Assembly (NCBI GenBank): GCA_945859605.1
Contig: OX243811.1
Location: 57,767,266 to 57,831,265 of the forward strand
From: Lumbricus rubellus
Taxonomy: Eukaryota; Annelida; Clitellata; Crassiclitellata; Lumbricidae
DNA: 64,000 bases
Reading direction: 5' to 3'
This document shows positions 50,401-58,900 of this stretch, one piece after another. The stretch's first letter is position 1. Each line of letters starts with the position of its first letter. The translations under genes were made by a program, and so were the position numbers. The notes beneath the pieces are model-generated. The model ran no database searches, had not been told where the DNA came from, and worked only from the letters and a program-made list of their open reading frames with translations.

Positions 50401-53400
50401 AACGCTTGCGCTGCCACTGTTACGATTGTGCGTCGCATATTTGTTGATTTATGCATCTAATGTTTTAACTTTTGCTGTAACAGTCGGAACAGACATAAAT
50501 TGTAGCCTTACTTTACAATTTCAGAGGCTGTTTTACCACTTAAACATCGTCTGAAATAAATCTCTTGGGCGGTGAGAGTGTAGCGTTTGCGTATAACTAG
50601 ACGCTACGGAATTTTAGTTGCAATATTATATTATATTTTCTTGAATTCTGCATGGTATTTTCGGGGTCCATTAATTAGATATATATTATAAAATTATTAT
50701 TTTCTGAGCTGCATTCGGTGACCTAGATAATATTGGTGACCTAGATTTTAATGTCGAGCTCGTGTGTGATGCGAGTTGCCGACAGGGATGACGTAAGCGG
50801 TCGCCATAGCTACCAGGTTATTGATCGCTTCTTGCATACGCTCAGCGAATGGAGGGTCGGCCGAAAAGGAGGAAGAGGAGTCGGCCGATATGACAGGCGC
50901 AGCGCCAGAGCAGCACAGATAAACGGATAGGCAGACGGACGGAGCAATATGCCCTGCTGGCCGCTGTCATTGAATGCATGTGTGGTATTTTTCCTTCACG
51001 CTGTACGAGGTGACCTGGTCTATTTTTAGCACGGTTGACTCAGTGCAACTCGTGCGTACGTGTCAGAGCAAGAGGAAGAGAGAGAAAGACAGTGAGCTGC
51101 AGACAGACGCTTAGAGGGAGATAGGTGGTCGCAGCTGCATAGGAATTCAGCGCGCTTTATCTGATCACGCGGTACATGCGTGATCACGGCTCGTGCAGTG
51201 CCTTCTGCGCATGCGTCGCGTTCCCTTGAGGCGTGGTTATTAACTCAAGAACGCGCAATCGAGGCCAGATTCACGACGGACTTCGACGAGGATAGACGTG
51301 TAGCTCTGGAGAGCAAGTTACAAAATCAGAGTTTGATTATTTTAGAAAGATAATAGTTTATTTAAGTCAGCTTGGATTCGTCGTCTGAATTATTGCGTTG
51401 TCGCGTATTTACTTCACGGATTCTGTACGGAAGTTCTAAAACGGCAAGGAGCCGATTGCATTGCGGTTTTGTGTTACGAGCGAATCGTCAGCGACGTGGT
51501 TCTGTTTCGCATCTTCGTAAAGGAGTTAAGTCTTTCGTCCTGGTTTCCGATCTTTCTCTCGTTTGGAGCGAAATCGCTCAGGTTTCCGGAATTTCTTCTG
51601 TCGTCGATATCTTCTGCGCAGTTAGCCTACGGGCGTCAATCTATTATTAAAATATCTTTTCGTGGATTCCCTGTTCTCGACGTGTCAGCTCGGTTTTAGC
51701 GTCCTGTCAGCGTCGATTGTTGCGGATTCCCCTGAGTCACTTATCGTCGACGCACGTCCTGGATTCGACGCTCCATCTGCGCCTTTCCTCGTTTATCGTC
51801 GGCCTTGTCAGGTGTCTCTGGAAGAAGGTACAATTTATTAAGGGCTTTAATACAAATTAAAAATTGATCTTTTGGGCAGAGAAATTAAGATTGGCATCTA
51901 AGTACAAAATTGGGGATTCATTTTGTCTGCTCCGATTGAAGTCTGTTTGAATTGTGTTGCATTTTAATATCAGTTGCTTTAAACTGTAAGCTGTTGATTA
52001 ACATTGCGAATAATTATTGAATGTTTCTGATAATAATAAGATCCATTGATTAAACTTTCGGATTTACTTCTTGTTAGCGTTAGGATTTGACATAACCAAA
52101 ACTTGTATAGCGCCATGGATAGAAGCGGAGCATCAACGCCCTCGCAGCCATCTAGACCACCATCTGCGTTGGAAATAGGCATTTTACTAGAGGCCATACA
52201 AACAAATTCTAAGTCCTCCCAAGAAGCCATGACGTCTATGCAGGCATCTATACAAAATAATACTAGGTCTACACAAGAAGCAATCTCCTCAGTGAAAACT
52301 GATGTGCAGGCTAATGCTAGAGATACCCAGGAGGCTATCTCTGTCGTACAAAGCAATGTGGAAGAGGCTATCTCTGTCGTACAAAGCAATGTGGAAGAGG
52401 CTATTTCTGTCGTACAAAGCAATGTGGAAGAGGCGATTTCCTCAGTCAGAAGTGACGTTCAGGCTACACAGGATGCAATACAGATTAACGCTAGGTATAC
52501 ACAAGATGCTATCTCCGCGGTAGAAACTAATGTTACAGATTTTATCTTTGTTGTCCAAGCTGATGCTGAAGAGGCCATTGCCTCAGTACAAAATAACCTT
52601 AGGGAAGCGCTGACTGAAGTCGTCGCGCGTATAGAACGTTTAGAAACGACGCCCAGGGCATCTCCGAAGCCGGTTGCAGGTTCGAACCCAGGAGCAATAT
52701 TTCCCTTTGGTACCACCGCGGATAGACCTTACCACTCAGCCATCGGCCTGGGAAGAGCTTCGGGGGCTAGGCCTAAGGACCTTTCACTTCCGGTCAACCC
52801 CGGAATCCTACGCCGGAGTGAAAGACTGGCCAGTAAGGCCCCAGTTTCATACGGAGAGCTAAGAGGTCGAGATACCTGGCCATCCCGAACCCGACGGGAT
52901 TCGAACCCCGAAGCTACCGCCTCCCTTCCTCCGTCTATATCTCTGAACTACGACCTGCAACCGCACGCGGCCCTCTCACACGTTGGACCGGAAGTGGCGA
53001 CTCCGGGAGTGTCCCAGGGGGCGGGCGTTACAGGTCGTCAGATTTGGGGGGGGGGGGGCTGAATGAAAGACGGAAAATTTCTGGAACAACTTCAGCCCCC
53101 AAAACTGAAATCATGGCGCCGTCACTGTTCGTGATATAGCCTGATATTACACATAGATAGGCTAAGCTTTTCCGAAATTTTGCTGATTTTTACGTTGTAG
53201 GCTAGCTTATAAATCTCGAAGTTAGTCTACGAGTCTCGATCTGCGTGGAGACCAATTAGGCCTAAGACAGAATTAAGGTCTTTAAATGTGATCGTGTTCT
53301 GCAACTTCTGCTGCTCTGCAACGTATCATTATAGGCCTACAGATATAGCACTGTTGTTATTAATAATTAATAACTTGATAGATCAAAGCAATAGACACGA

Positions 53401-53598
53401 AATGAACTCACAGAATTCTACAAGGATGAACTTGTTCTGCGCTATCGCCTCTTCAAAGTTGTCCTTAGTCAGAACCAGGACATAGTCCTTTTCGCCTTCA
53501 CTCTTGCCCTCATCACCATATTCACCATGTCCGCTGATCAGTGTCACCTGCAGAAACCCCAGTAGGACCACCACCCAGACAGCACCGACAGAACACAT
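32485..53598 (-). CDS. P4HB: Protein disulfide isomerase, KDEL, 518 aa, 9 exons
   Basis: ER oxidoreductase and chaperone of the a-b-b'-a' type. Exons in coding order: 53598-53412, 37894-37557, 36965-36828, 36201-35971, 35353-35156, 34676-34556, 33898-33720, 33184-33107, 32571-32485; phases fit. A signal peptide ([17 protein letters not shown]) leads into an acidic linker. Domain a carries [14 protein letters not shown], so the first active site is CKHC with Gly in place of the usual Trp. Domain a' carries [14 protein letters not shown] (CGFC). The b' to a' junction [17 protein letters not shown] is typical of P4HB/PDIA2. The C-terminus is KDEL, for ER retrieval. The acidic c region is short. 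Intron 1 is 15.5 kb and full of transposons. Intron 2 appears to use a GC donor (AAG/gcacgt), chosen because it gives GFFK-DPEAQ. The family is certain; P4HB versus PDIA2 is less so. Confidence 0.93.
34039..34323. mobile_element. MITE-like repeat, copy 2
   Basis: Related to 31553-31981. The ends ggctgtctatatattccata and, on the complement, gggtccatccatacatta are loosely inverted. It lies in the PDI intron between the exons at 33720-33898 and 34556-34676. Confidence 0.5.
36345..36670. repeat. Dispersed repeat, class unknown
   Basis: Contains tatatagcgcctcttcaagg at one end and gtgctatataaatag at the other. The core ccattccataccgccgggcc-aaccatagaaaaagc matches a core at 58466-58514. It lies in a PDI intron. 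No ORF. Confidence 0.45.
38611..39383. mobile_element. 773-bp Tc1/mariner-like element with very long inverted repeats
   Basis: Left end cactgtgtccacgataaagt and the complement of the right end match with one difference in 28 bases, flanked by TA on both sides. Similarity between the arms extends about 280 bases each, so most of the element is inverted repeat around a short unique middle. There is no transposase ORF, so it must have moved in trans. It lies in PDI intron 1. Confidence 0.85.
39823..41667 (-). CDS. piggyBac-type transposase-like protein, intact 614-aa ORF
   Basis: A single intronless ORF in PDI intron 1, same strand as PDI. Residues 1-100 are acidic and Ser/Asp/Glu rich, as in piggyBac N-termini. 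The DDE_Tnp_1_7-type core spans about 125-500 (fold anchors [20 protein letters not shown]). A C-terminal Cys/His domain is intact (C564, C567, C570, C581, C589, C592, C593, C597, C601, H606). By hand alignment the catalytic positions read Y275 (LAIYET, usual Asp), E360 (VYFEQR, usual Asp), D453 (SSLDMV, retained) and N456 (usual Asp). So cleavage activity is doubtful although the frame is open. I found no matching terminal repeats or paired TTAA duplications. It may be an old copy, a domesticated PGBD-like gene, or a variant family. Start ATG is at 41667. Confidence 0.85.
   Translation of the reverse strand: MAAKVENLSKSEKVDPKSLDEYCCTDADESSDANECSDEESTDEEDDYGVPMSDEESDVDVDFEVGLRSTVTSYVGSKAVEFSGSDTSSSEQDNPEDKPDWTTEVTTKPVSQFSEDISGAFKVPGPDASQLEFFKVFIDERFFDLLASQTNLKAQQVRVAAACAGRPYKEPWHPTSSIEMRAFVSVNMAMGIKYQSCTADYWSTNLLTNDAWVSSTMSRERFQELSSFLHLADASMTRSRKDPNFDPLYKIRPLVDWLNEKFSDHFRPGKNLAIYETDFIGCRDQSKLKRCCPAKLPKCGFRVWSLLDTETGYLQKFEVYTGNNSTSEQEAIRAEFGVGYDVVTRLMEGYLDVGHHVYFEQRLSSYQLCKYLLSRGTYSCAQTFLYRRGIPSEAKKVKWTRNGQLVEYQKRDVLLSLVFQKRQTAFLSTGQEVGKIGRSSNAAVASAYKSSLDMVNRACKSASQHAMCKPRGNKWWQYLFWWAINMATVNAFLLWKKVHIRDVVQSTKRKKNSLKLLDFRKELTQQLRGGYSRVSGQRCPSLSAVPMISGSEESHVLVKMNGRCRPCVQCSKEKRKTLKGCPVMTKFQCQVCCLPLCRVDCFARYHIGIASKGF
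42078..42225. mobile_element. 148-bp hAT-like MITE
   Basis: Ends cataggcgcaa and its complement (14 of 15 terminal bases inverted) are flanked by the perfect 8-base duplication gtcgtcaa (42070-42077 and 42226-42233). Inside, a unit atggtcccc-aacttttaggacgtgatt is tandemly repeated. Too small to code. Confidence 0.85.
42504..44957 (+). repeat. 5' LTR, 2454 bp
   Basis: Begins tgtagcgtttgcg and ends gggcgttaca. Besides the promoter region it encodes the first 306 codons of Gag from the ATG at 44040. Confidence 0.93.
44040..47333 (+). CDS. Gag polyprotein of the LTR retrotransposon, 1097 aa
   Basis: Structural protein expected to form the particle that packages element RNA. The start gccATGg has a good initiation context; an in-frame TTG at 44028 is ignored. 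Residues 1-306 lie in the LTR. About 20-180 is a coiled coil of 11-residue units ([11 protein letters not shown] and variants). Then comes a long Pro/Ser/Arg-rich region. Residues about 687-850 are a retrotransposon Gag (capsid) domain of Ty3/Gypsy type ([32 protein letters not shown]). Three zinc knuckles start near residues 925 ([14 protein letters not shown]), 955 ([15 protein letters not shown], one residue longer) and 1007 ([14 protein letters not shown]). The frame is open through the primer binding site at codon 307. No pol fusion follows; the stop is at 47331-47333. Confidence 0.92.
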   Translation: MDRSGASTPSQPSRPPSALEIGILLEAIQTNSKSSQEAMTSMQASIQNNTRSTQEAISSVKTDVQANARDTQEAISVVQSNVEEAISVVQSNVEEAISVVQSNVEEAISSVRSDVQATQDAIQINARYTQDAISAVETNVTDFIFVVQADAEEAIASVQNNLREALTEVVARIERLETTPRASPKPVAGSNPGAIFPFGTTADRPYHSAIGLGRASGARPKDLSLPVNPGILRRSERLASKAPVSYGELRGRDTWPSRTRRDSNPEATASLPPSISLNYDLQPHAALSHVGPEVATPGVSQGAGVTIGPSQWGRISSRDLDEEEEIENVGRRETALSFERRKEREFVDNVEIMSDDGSIDIEVSKIMEYRPKTVKIIDKRMQAAQQSEFRNFEINKSIDHKLWEGGDKVNPVPLASSSPSHVDYPRPDPQWRKHESFVHADQPRTEMMANRVDAFQSTSGMPTYHSVPNYDGLVTSTMVGRDYTRPDFRPDLRPGPVATTAGDWMQPSAHRENPYVSWMAAPNYAPNYAPNALYNSIDNRMWLDPLRCLNPPRTSDVAFPRWPTVVESARMNSCLGAQNFGFSRDVELPRPALLKPTYLGKSETTGDGTATMSAVGETKVLAPVNASVGPAKAIPTTSVATQTTGDWEFPTSSTVGTNKESETTASTTVKAAEVKPSSAAPPKQRQYTKLGSYSGRTDVEVFLRKFTVCAKNNDWSDDEKFNQLVVSLVEPATHLLSESNVDTWTALVQRLRERYGNAEQQTLFQTQLSTRKQKGDEDLGVLVDDIRLLSSRAYPGSSTAHSEAIAIRAFVDALSDRNLALKIREREPRSLDEAYKVAMRLDSYQKAEASGHEQHERRHGRVNAVKEEEDPMDLVMNLKREVEQMKRQMERQPVSAPQPRDYNNRGSWRDQNGSNGNNWRNNQRCSICNRTGHGSSACWYRQAAEPEVGRSERRCYECHRITNHVARDCPFRQRQQNPPGDNPGQAVGDNPDNPNVGRNSPREGRRCFYCDSNSHLLSRCPLRQQQQNPPDANPDRPVGDNQDNPSTGRVFAARAPTPDHIRDQVDRWEQYAQPEGRRWFTMSDKAPRLKSCPLPDG
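44256..44354 (+). repeat. Three 33-bp tandem units in gag
   Basis: Units 44256-44288, 44289-44321 and 44322-44354 are almost identical and encode [15 protein letters not shown] 11-residue repeats. The same array is present in the 3' LTR at +8075. Neighbouring sequence has more diverged units of the same period. Confidence 0.9.
44960..44977 (+). promoter_or_regulatory. Putative primer binding site
   Basis: tggtcccagtcagtgggg starts 2 bases after the 5' LTR with the expected TGG complementary to a tRNA CCA end. The first 9 bases would fit a tRNA ending CTGGGACCA, close to some tRNA-Leu ends. The tRNA is not determined. The site is inside the gag frame. Confidence 0.55.
49703..49742. repeat. 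Perfect 18-bp-arm hairpin with 4-base loop
   Basis: Arms attatatataggctatct and its exact complement flank ctta. It lies in the non-coding part of the retrotransposon, where it would form in the genomic RNA. Confidence 0.9.
50567..50578 (+). promoter_or_regulatory. Putative polypurine tract
   Basis: gggcggtgagag directly abuts the 3' LTR start at 50579. It has two pyrimidines, so it is a weak tract identified by position. Confidence 0.45.
50579..53032 (+). repeat. 3' LTR, 2454 bp
   Basis: Exact-length partner of 42504-44957 with a constant offset of 8075. Every ORF shared by the two LTRs translates identically. Confidence 0.93.
52115..53062 (+). pseudogene. gag N-terminal fragment in the 3' LTR
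   Basis: The first 306 Gag codons are repeated in the 3' LTR and run out of the element into hAT and G-run sequence, stopping at 53062 after nine extra codons. If transcribed from this LTR it could give a capsid-less coiled-coil protein of about 315 aa. Confidence 0.75.
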
Positions 53599-55921
53599 CT
53601 TTTAAGTTTTCTTGCGACTTCGTTGTTACCCAGCCTGGACCAGACGTAATCATCCAAAAGCAACCTGCAGCGTGTACGAACGCCCAACTCTCCCTCAATT
53701 CTCGTCAGCTGCGCGAGAGATTTACGAATCGTAAAGATGGCGTCATAATTTTTATCCGACGCTTTCTATTAATTAATCGGGAGCCTATGTCTGCGTTATC
53801 TAGAAAAATTCGCTTAGGCCTATCGGCTTGCATGGATAATAGAACCAGTACACAAGTGACACGTAGGCCTACAACGTGAACCTCGCTACTACAGCAGATT
53901 GTTGGGCAATCATAAACGCGCGGCTGTCGACTGTCTCTTTTTTCACACAGGCTTTGCTTAGCCTGCGCCAGGGACCGAATACTTTTGTAAACGACAGAAT
54001 GATGGTCGTAAGCAACTTCTCGTCGTAGCCTTCGCGGATGGGGTCGTCCATAAAGGACGTCCGCATTGAGGGGTGGGAGGATCAACCATATGCGTACAAA
54101 GGGAGGGTGTGAGGGATAATATCCCAATGTGCACAAGGGAAGGGTGGGTTGTGTTACCAGTGTGGACGTCCAAATCTAATGCAGTGCAGCCAGAGCCTTA
54201 AAGACGAACTTCATTCAGTCTACGTAATTGCTTCGTCTGTAGGCCTATAGTAGGGATAGTATCTAAGTTGCATATATAGCATCTCCTGATCCATCATTTC
54301 TTTTAAGACGCTATGGTTAATAACATCAACCACCAGGGTGTTGCTCCTTTTTTAAGTGTTTAATCAGGCTTCAAGTATACAACCAATTTCGTGCTCCTAA
54401 ATAGACATTGCGGAATGCACAGAAACATGGATGACACATACAAATCTTCTATAATATGCTTTCATGCTTTACATACGTAACTAATTGCATGAGACTGGAA
54501 ATGCAAGATGAATCATCATCGCCAACGCCAATTTGTGATTCCGTTGCACAAAGTCAAAACTGGAAAATACTTCAAATGATCAATAGAAAATGATAAATTT
54601 ACACAGCCCAATGATTCATCGTAGCATTAACCAGCATCTCATAAAAGCACTATCTCGCAAGCATAGTAAATTGTTAAATACAGCTATTGCTGCATATTCA
54701 TTGTTTTGCATTGGGGTATATATGGTTAGAACACAATAAATGTAGGAGAACAAAAATATAATCGACTGACCAAACAAAACAGACATTTTCAAATATCATG
54801 AAACGTTCCTTCATCTTAATTTCAATTCCAATATTCCTCTCTAAAAATGGACGAAACAATTGCAAGTTTTCCATTTCTATGGTTCCTTTTATAGCCATTG
54901 AATCAAGGAATTCTATGCTTCTGGAATGATCATCTGTTATGTCACACGAGTATTTGAGCATCAGGACCTCGTAGTGAAGAATACAGTTAATGGCTAACTT
55001 GTCTCCAACAGACATGGCTTGCAACTGGATAAAATTTCATCGATGGGCATGGCTTATAATGATCGTGACAACCATTTCATCACACCCTCAAATGCATTTT
55101 TCCAGTCCAGCTGCTAACAAGTTTCTCAATAACAAATACCAACTAAAATAAGACTCAATTTGTTGGCCCACCAACATCAGCTAAACACAAGGAATTTTGC
55201 AAAAATCACTTCCAACAGCCAAAAACAAAGATCAGCCTTCAGTACACGGAATCAAACAAAGCAAGCAAAATTTCAAAGCTCCATAAATAAGGCTCCAAAA
55301 CAACTTCATCATGTCCACATGGCACAGGACATTGTACTTGCAATTAAGGCTAACTGATTAGTCAAGGCACAGTCGCCCCAAACGCTGCCACAGCGGAGCA
55401 CCACGGGCCTCTCACACACACACTACCCGAATGGCTCGATCAACACAAGTCTAGTGTTCTCTACGTGATAGCAACAAAATGGGCAGATGATCTGTGTGAC
55501 TTTACAGCCATCACAACACTTTGGGGCCGTCTATTCTTATCTAGAGAAGCTATGCTACACAAAAGCCGGAAAACAGAAATACTATTAAATGCTCAAACTA
55601 GTAGCTCTACTAAAGAATTCATATATTTCAATGTCAATGAATAAACTTCTACGAATGTTTGTTAGATGGGTATACTTGCGATTCGGTCAACAGTTCTGCT
55701 AAATATCGACAATCTATGGAAATTTTATGACCAACCAAAGCAGTTACTTCATAAATGTATCACAAGAGTCATATTTATGAACCAATGCAAATCCAAGTTT
55801 CTAAGAGTGATTAGGAATTTAATAGCATCAAAAAAATAGTCAAATTTGTCTCTGCATGAATCGGTGATCATAGCAAGAGAATGTAGAAGTCGGCAAAATC
55901 ACAGAACCCGGTCGTCGTTGC
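53599..55921. other. PDI promoter side and myosin 3' region
   Basis: This contains the PDI upstream sequence and the myosin 3' UTR. A degraded MITE-like piece at about 54040-54170 (ggggtcgtccataaagga and a loosely inverted ggacgtcc end) is related to the 29831/34039 elements. I saw no clear ER stress element. An ORF at 54698-55024 on the minus strand is listed separately. Confidence 0.5.
54698..55024 (-). CDS. Uncertain ORF, possible DED-like exon
   Basis: A 108-aa minus-strand ORF preceded by an acceptor-like ttttatccag ending at 55025. Residues about 20-80 (LMLKYSCDITDDHSRSIEFL, then GTIEMENLQLFRPFLE) loosely recall a death-effector-type helical bundle. The last 30 residues look like random hydrophobic translation. 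It lies downstream of the myosin stop and may be only 3' UTR. I do not claim a function. Confidence 0.2.
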   Translation of the reverse strand: MQAMSVGDKLAINCILHYEVLMLKYSCDITDDHSRSIEFLDSMAIKGTIEMENLQLFRPFLERNIGIEIKMKERFMIFENVCFVWSVDYIFVLLHLLCSNHIYPNAKQ

Positions 55922-58900
55922 TTATTGTTTTGTTTCCTCCGGCTCGGGAGCAGGTTCGTCCATCGAGTCCTCTCCGGTTACGTTGCTTCGGCCGTACGAT
56001 CCTCGTGGCACTCGTGAAGACCTGAAAAACACAAATATAATCATAGAAAAGCTTCATAAAGTAACGGACATAATTTGTTGATAGCAGTTCAAGCAGAAAC
56101 TCTTCAGTCAAGCAGATGCGTTTTGTATGTATTACATATTCTAATTATCTCAGCTCAGAAATCTAATGTTCTGCAAAACTATACGGAAAAACCTTTTTTA
56201 TTTCGGTTTACTTAACGACATAATCACAAATTTCAAATTCAAGCCTTAGATATGTTAAATTCAACAATAACTGTACACTTTTAAAGAGAACTTCAAGAAC
56301 TGTGAACATTACAAGTCGGTCACTGCTCTATTGCCCTCTTCAGAAAAGCGTCCATAAGTAAAAAATTCCAAACAAGAAAGAATCTCCAAAATTTAAAGTG
56401 CATGCAAGAAGCCTTAACTAAATTCCAGTCATGCTGCAACATACTGTTTTATTCAGCACTAACCTCTGAAACACTGAAGGATTCACTGTGTTTGACGCGG
56501 AACCATACAGACCCTAACTATCCAACAAGATCAAGCGTCCATTAGACATAGATCATGCAACTCTGAAGCCTGTCTCACCTGAACTTGTCACTGGCTGCTC
56601 CACCAAGGCGTATCTTGGTCCTCAGCGTATCAGCATCCCTCTTTGCCTGCTCCGCAGTCTCAGTCTGCTCATCGAGATCACGCAAGACCTTGCGCTTCTG
56701 GGCGTTGGCACGAGCAACTTCCTCCTCGGACTCCTCAAGCTGACGTTTCAATTGCTTCACTCGAGCATTTGCCTTGTCCACCTAAACATCCGAGAAGACA
56801 TTCTTGTCATGACAGCAAGATGAGACAACACCAGCTAACATTTAAAAAATTGGCAAATGAATCCAAATACCAACCCATAATTTAAAAAATCATTGCAGAT
56901 ACCAGACAGCAGCAGCAATAAATTATTATTAGAGCAGCGGTGTTCCCACATAATATATGTTTACTGCAATTCATAGTGTAATAACTTGGCAAATAAAAAG
57001 TTTAAATATCAAGGTTCATAAACTCAGATGCACAAACCATCTAACAGTACAGCAACACAAAAAATGGCAACTTAGAGGGAAATGCTGATACGACAATTAA
57101 AATGGTAAGACAACACATAGTTAACATTTCAATGATGAGCAGCCTGGGCTCTCAATCATCTTGTCATTAAAGTGCAAAACAGACAAAGGAAATGAAAGGT
57201 TCTGCAATGGCTACCTGATCCTTGAACTGGTCAGCATTTCTGCGTTCATCTTCAATCTGCAGCAACAGCTCCTTGAGTCGTTTGTCCAGCTTTCTGTTGA
57301 CTTTACCTTGGTTCTGTCTCTCTCTGAAAAACAATGAAAATTATAGACTGTACTCAACACCCAAACTCTGCTTTCTACACAGCAGTTAAAGAAAGGCAAA
57401 CAATAAAATAATATTTACAAAACTTCTTAGCAGAGAAAACATAATGAACTAATAGTCAAGTGCTGTTATCATTTTCATAAGCATTATCAGCACAGAAGTT
57501 TATATGTGACACAGGGCTCAAAACCTGTCATATTTCAGTTTCTGGCCTTTTTTTATTCAATCATATGCCACAATGACTCTGCTTTCAAAATTTATACTTT
57601 TTACAGAATGAAAATATTTTTTAACTAACTAAAGTTATAAATACTCAAATGATTCTCTCACTTTTTAAGAAGATTTGTACATGGAACGAAAAGATAAGAA
57701 TTCGTGTCATCAAAGGCCTCAGAAACCACTAAAGGATTATTCTGCAATTTTGCTGAACAATGAAGGAATTATATCCTGAATGAAATAATGCAAACAGCAT
57801 CAAAATCGGTTTACTACTTTGCAAATTATGGCGAATTAATAGCCAAGGAAGCAACAAACGACAGGTTTCAGGCCCCGAAGTTGCATATGATTCTGGAATC
57901 TGCTGTGCTTAGTTGCAGTGCGTAGAAGCTTGTTTTCGCTTTGATATGGGAAACTAACAACATACAAGAATTATCATCTAAGCACTAATGGCCTAAGAGT
58001 TCGCACCTAATTTCAATATCCAGCTGCTCCTCCAGATTAGCAATCTTGCTTTCCATTGCCTGAAGGGCTGCCTTCGACCGAATCTTCATTTCGGTTTCAA
58101 TTTCAGTCAGTTTTGCTCGCAGTTCCTTGTTCTGACGGTCAAGCTGTGACTTCTCAGTTTCCAATTTCTGCGAGATGGAGCGTTCCGAAATCAGCTCAGC
58201 ATTTGTTTGTTCCACCTGAAAGCAAAACGGAATTCTTTGATAACTTACCAATTGGTCAAACATCTATTACATCTTTATGTACTATATAAGTCAGTTCTGC
58301 ACTGTAGAGACACCTACAGTGTCCTACACCGCATTCATTTGTGAAGTTATATAGCACTAATTTAAGGAACTATTCAAGAGATGATCCTGACTTCAGCATG
58401 CCTAAAATGAAGAGTCTTAATTTTAGTGAGGAAGGATTCTGGAGAGTGCCAAGGCATAGGCTTAGCTCTAAAGAAAAGACATTCCAGACCACTGGGCCAA
58501 CCACAGACAAGGCTTGATTCATGTCAAGATGACAATGAAGTCTACTACTTTAAATATTTACAATACTTCAAATTGGACAAAGTATTCGTCACCTGAAGGA
58601 TACTTTTCTTGTATCGATCGTTGGCCAATTCCAGATTGTTCGTCTCTTCATCGAGGTCTTCTTCCAGCTGTGAAATACGAGACTCCAGACGACGCTTCTC
58701 ATCCAACCAAGCCTGCCTATTATAAAAATTTTAAAAAATTATTATTTATCCGTATTTCAAAAAAACTTAAACTACATGAAACCAAGCATGCGATAATTAA
58801 GACTTTCTTAACATTCAAATACACATCGACCAATATATTTTATTTTCAAGTTGTGCCTATCTCCATAATGCCCTTAGAAACAATATTATCTGTTTAAATT

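Larger units (their letters stand above)
47334..50578 (+). other. Non-coding internal region of the retrotransposon
   Basis: 3.2 kb of AT-rich sequence with stops in every frame where pol would be expected. It contains many taggcctat-type words, TA microsatellites, a long perfect hairpin at 49703-49742, and ends in a purine-rich tract. Just after the gag stop another frame reads [11 protein letters not shown], possibly the stump of a protease domain, but this is too short to claim. Confidence 0.7.
42504..53032 (+). mobile_element. Non-autonomous Gag-only Ty3/Gypsy-like LTR retrotransposon, 10.5 kb
   Basis: Two direct repeats of exactly 2454 bases (42504-44957 and 50579-53032) begin TGTAGC and end GTTACA. 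The target duplication ggtc is at 42500-42503 and 53033-53036. A putative primer binding site follows the left LTR by 2 bases and a purine-rich tract precedes the right LTR. The internal 5.6 kb has only the C-terminal part of a Gag ORF and then 3.2 kb without coding capacity. No protease, reverse transcriptase, RNase H or integrase is seen, so this resembles the Gag-only terminal-repeat elements described in plants. Equal length and no difference seen between LTRs imply recent insertion. Confidence 0.93.
42339..53127. mobile_element. hAT MITE (256 bp) split by an LTR retrotransposon
   Basis: Ends cagtggcgtcgcca (42339) and the complement of the right end cagtgacggcgcca match at 12 of 14 bases. 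The 8-base duplication ttcgtgat is perfect at 42331-42338 and 53128-53135. Removing the retrotransposon and one copy of its target duplication leaves 256 bases (42339-42503 plus 53037-53127). Confidence 0.88.

Noticed and set aside
47334..50578. Hidden pol genes in the retrotransposon
   Set aside because: No reverse transcriptase, RNase H or integrase motif in any frame; stops are frequent and the sequence is AT-rich.
53599..53900. ER stress element upstream of PDI
   Set aside because: I looked for CCAAT-N9-CCACG and ERSE-II patterns on both strands and saw none.
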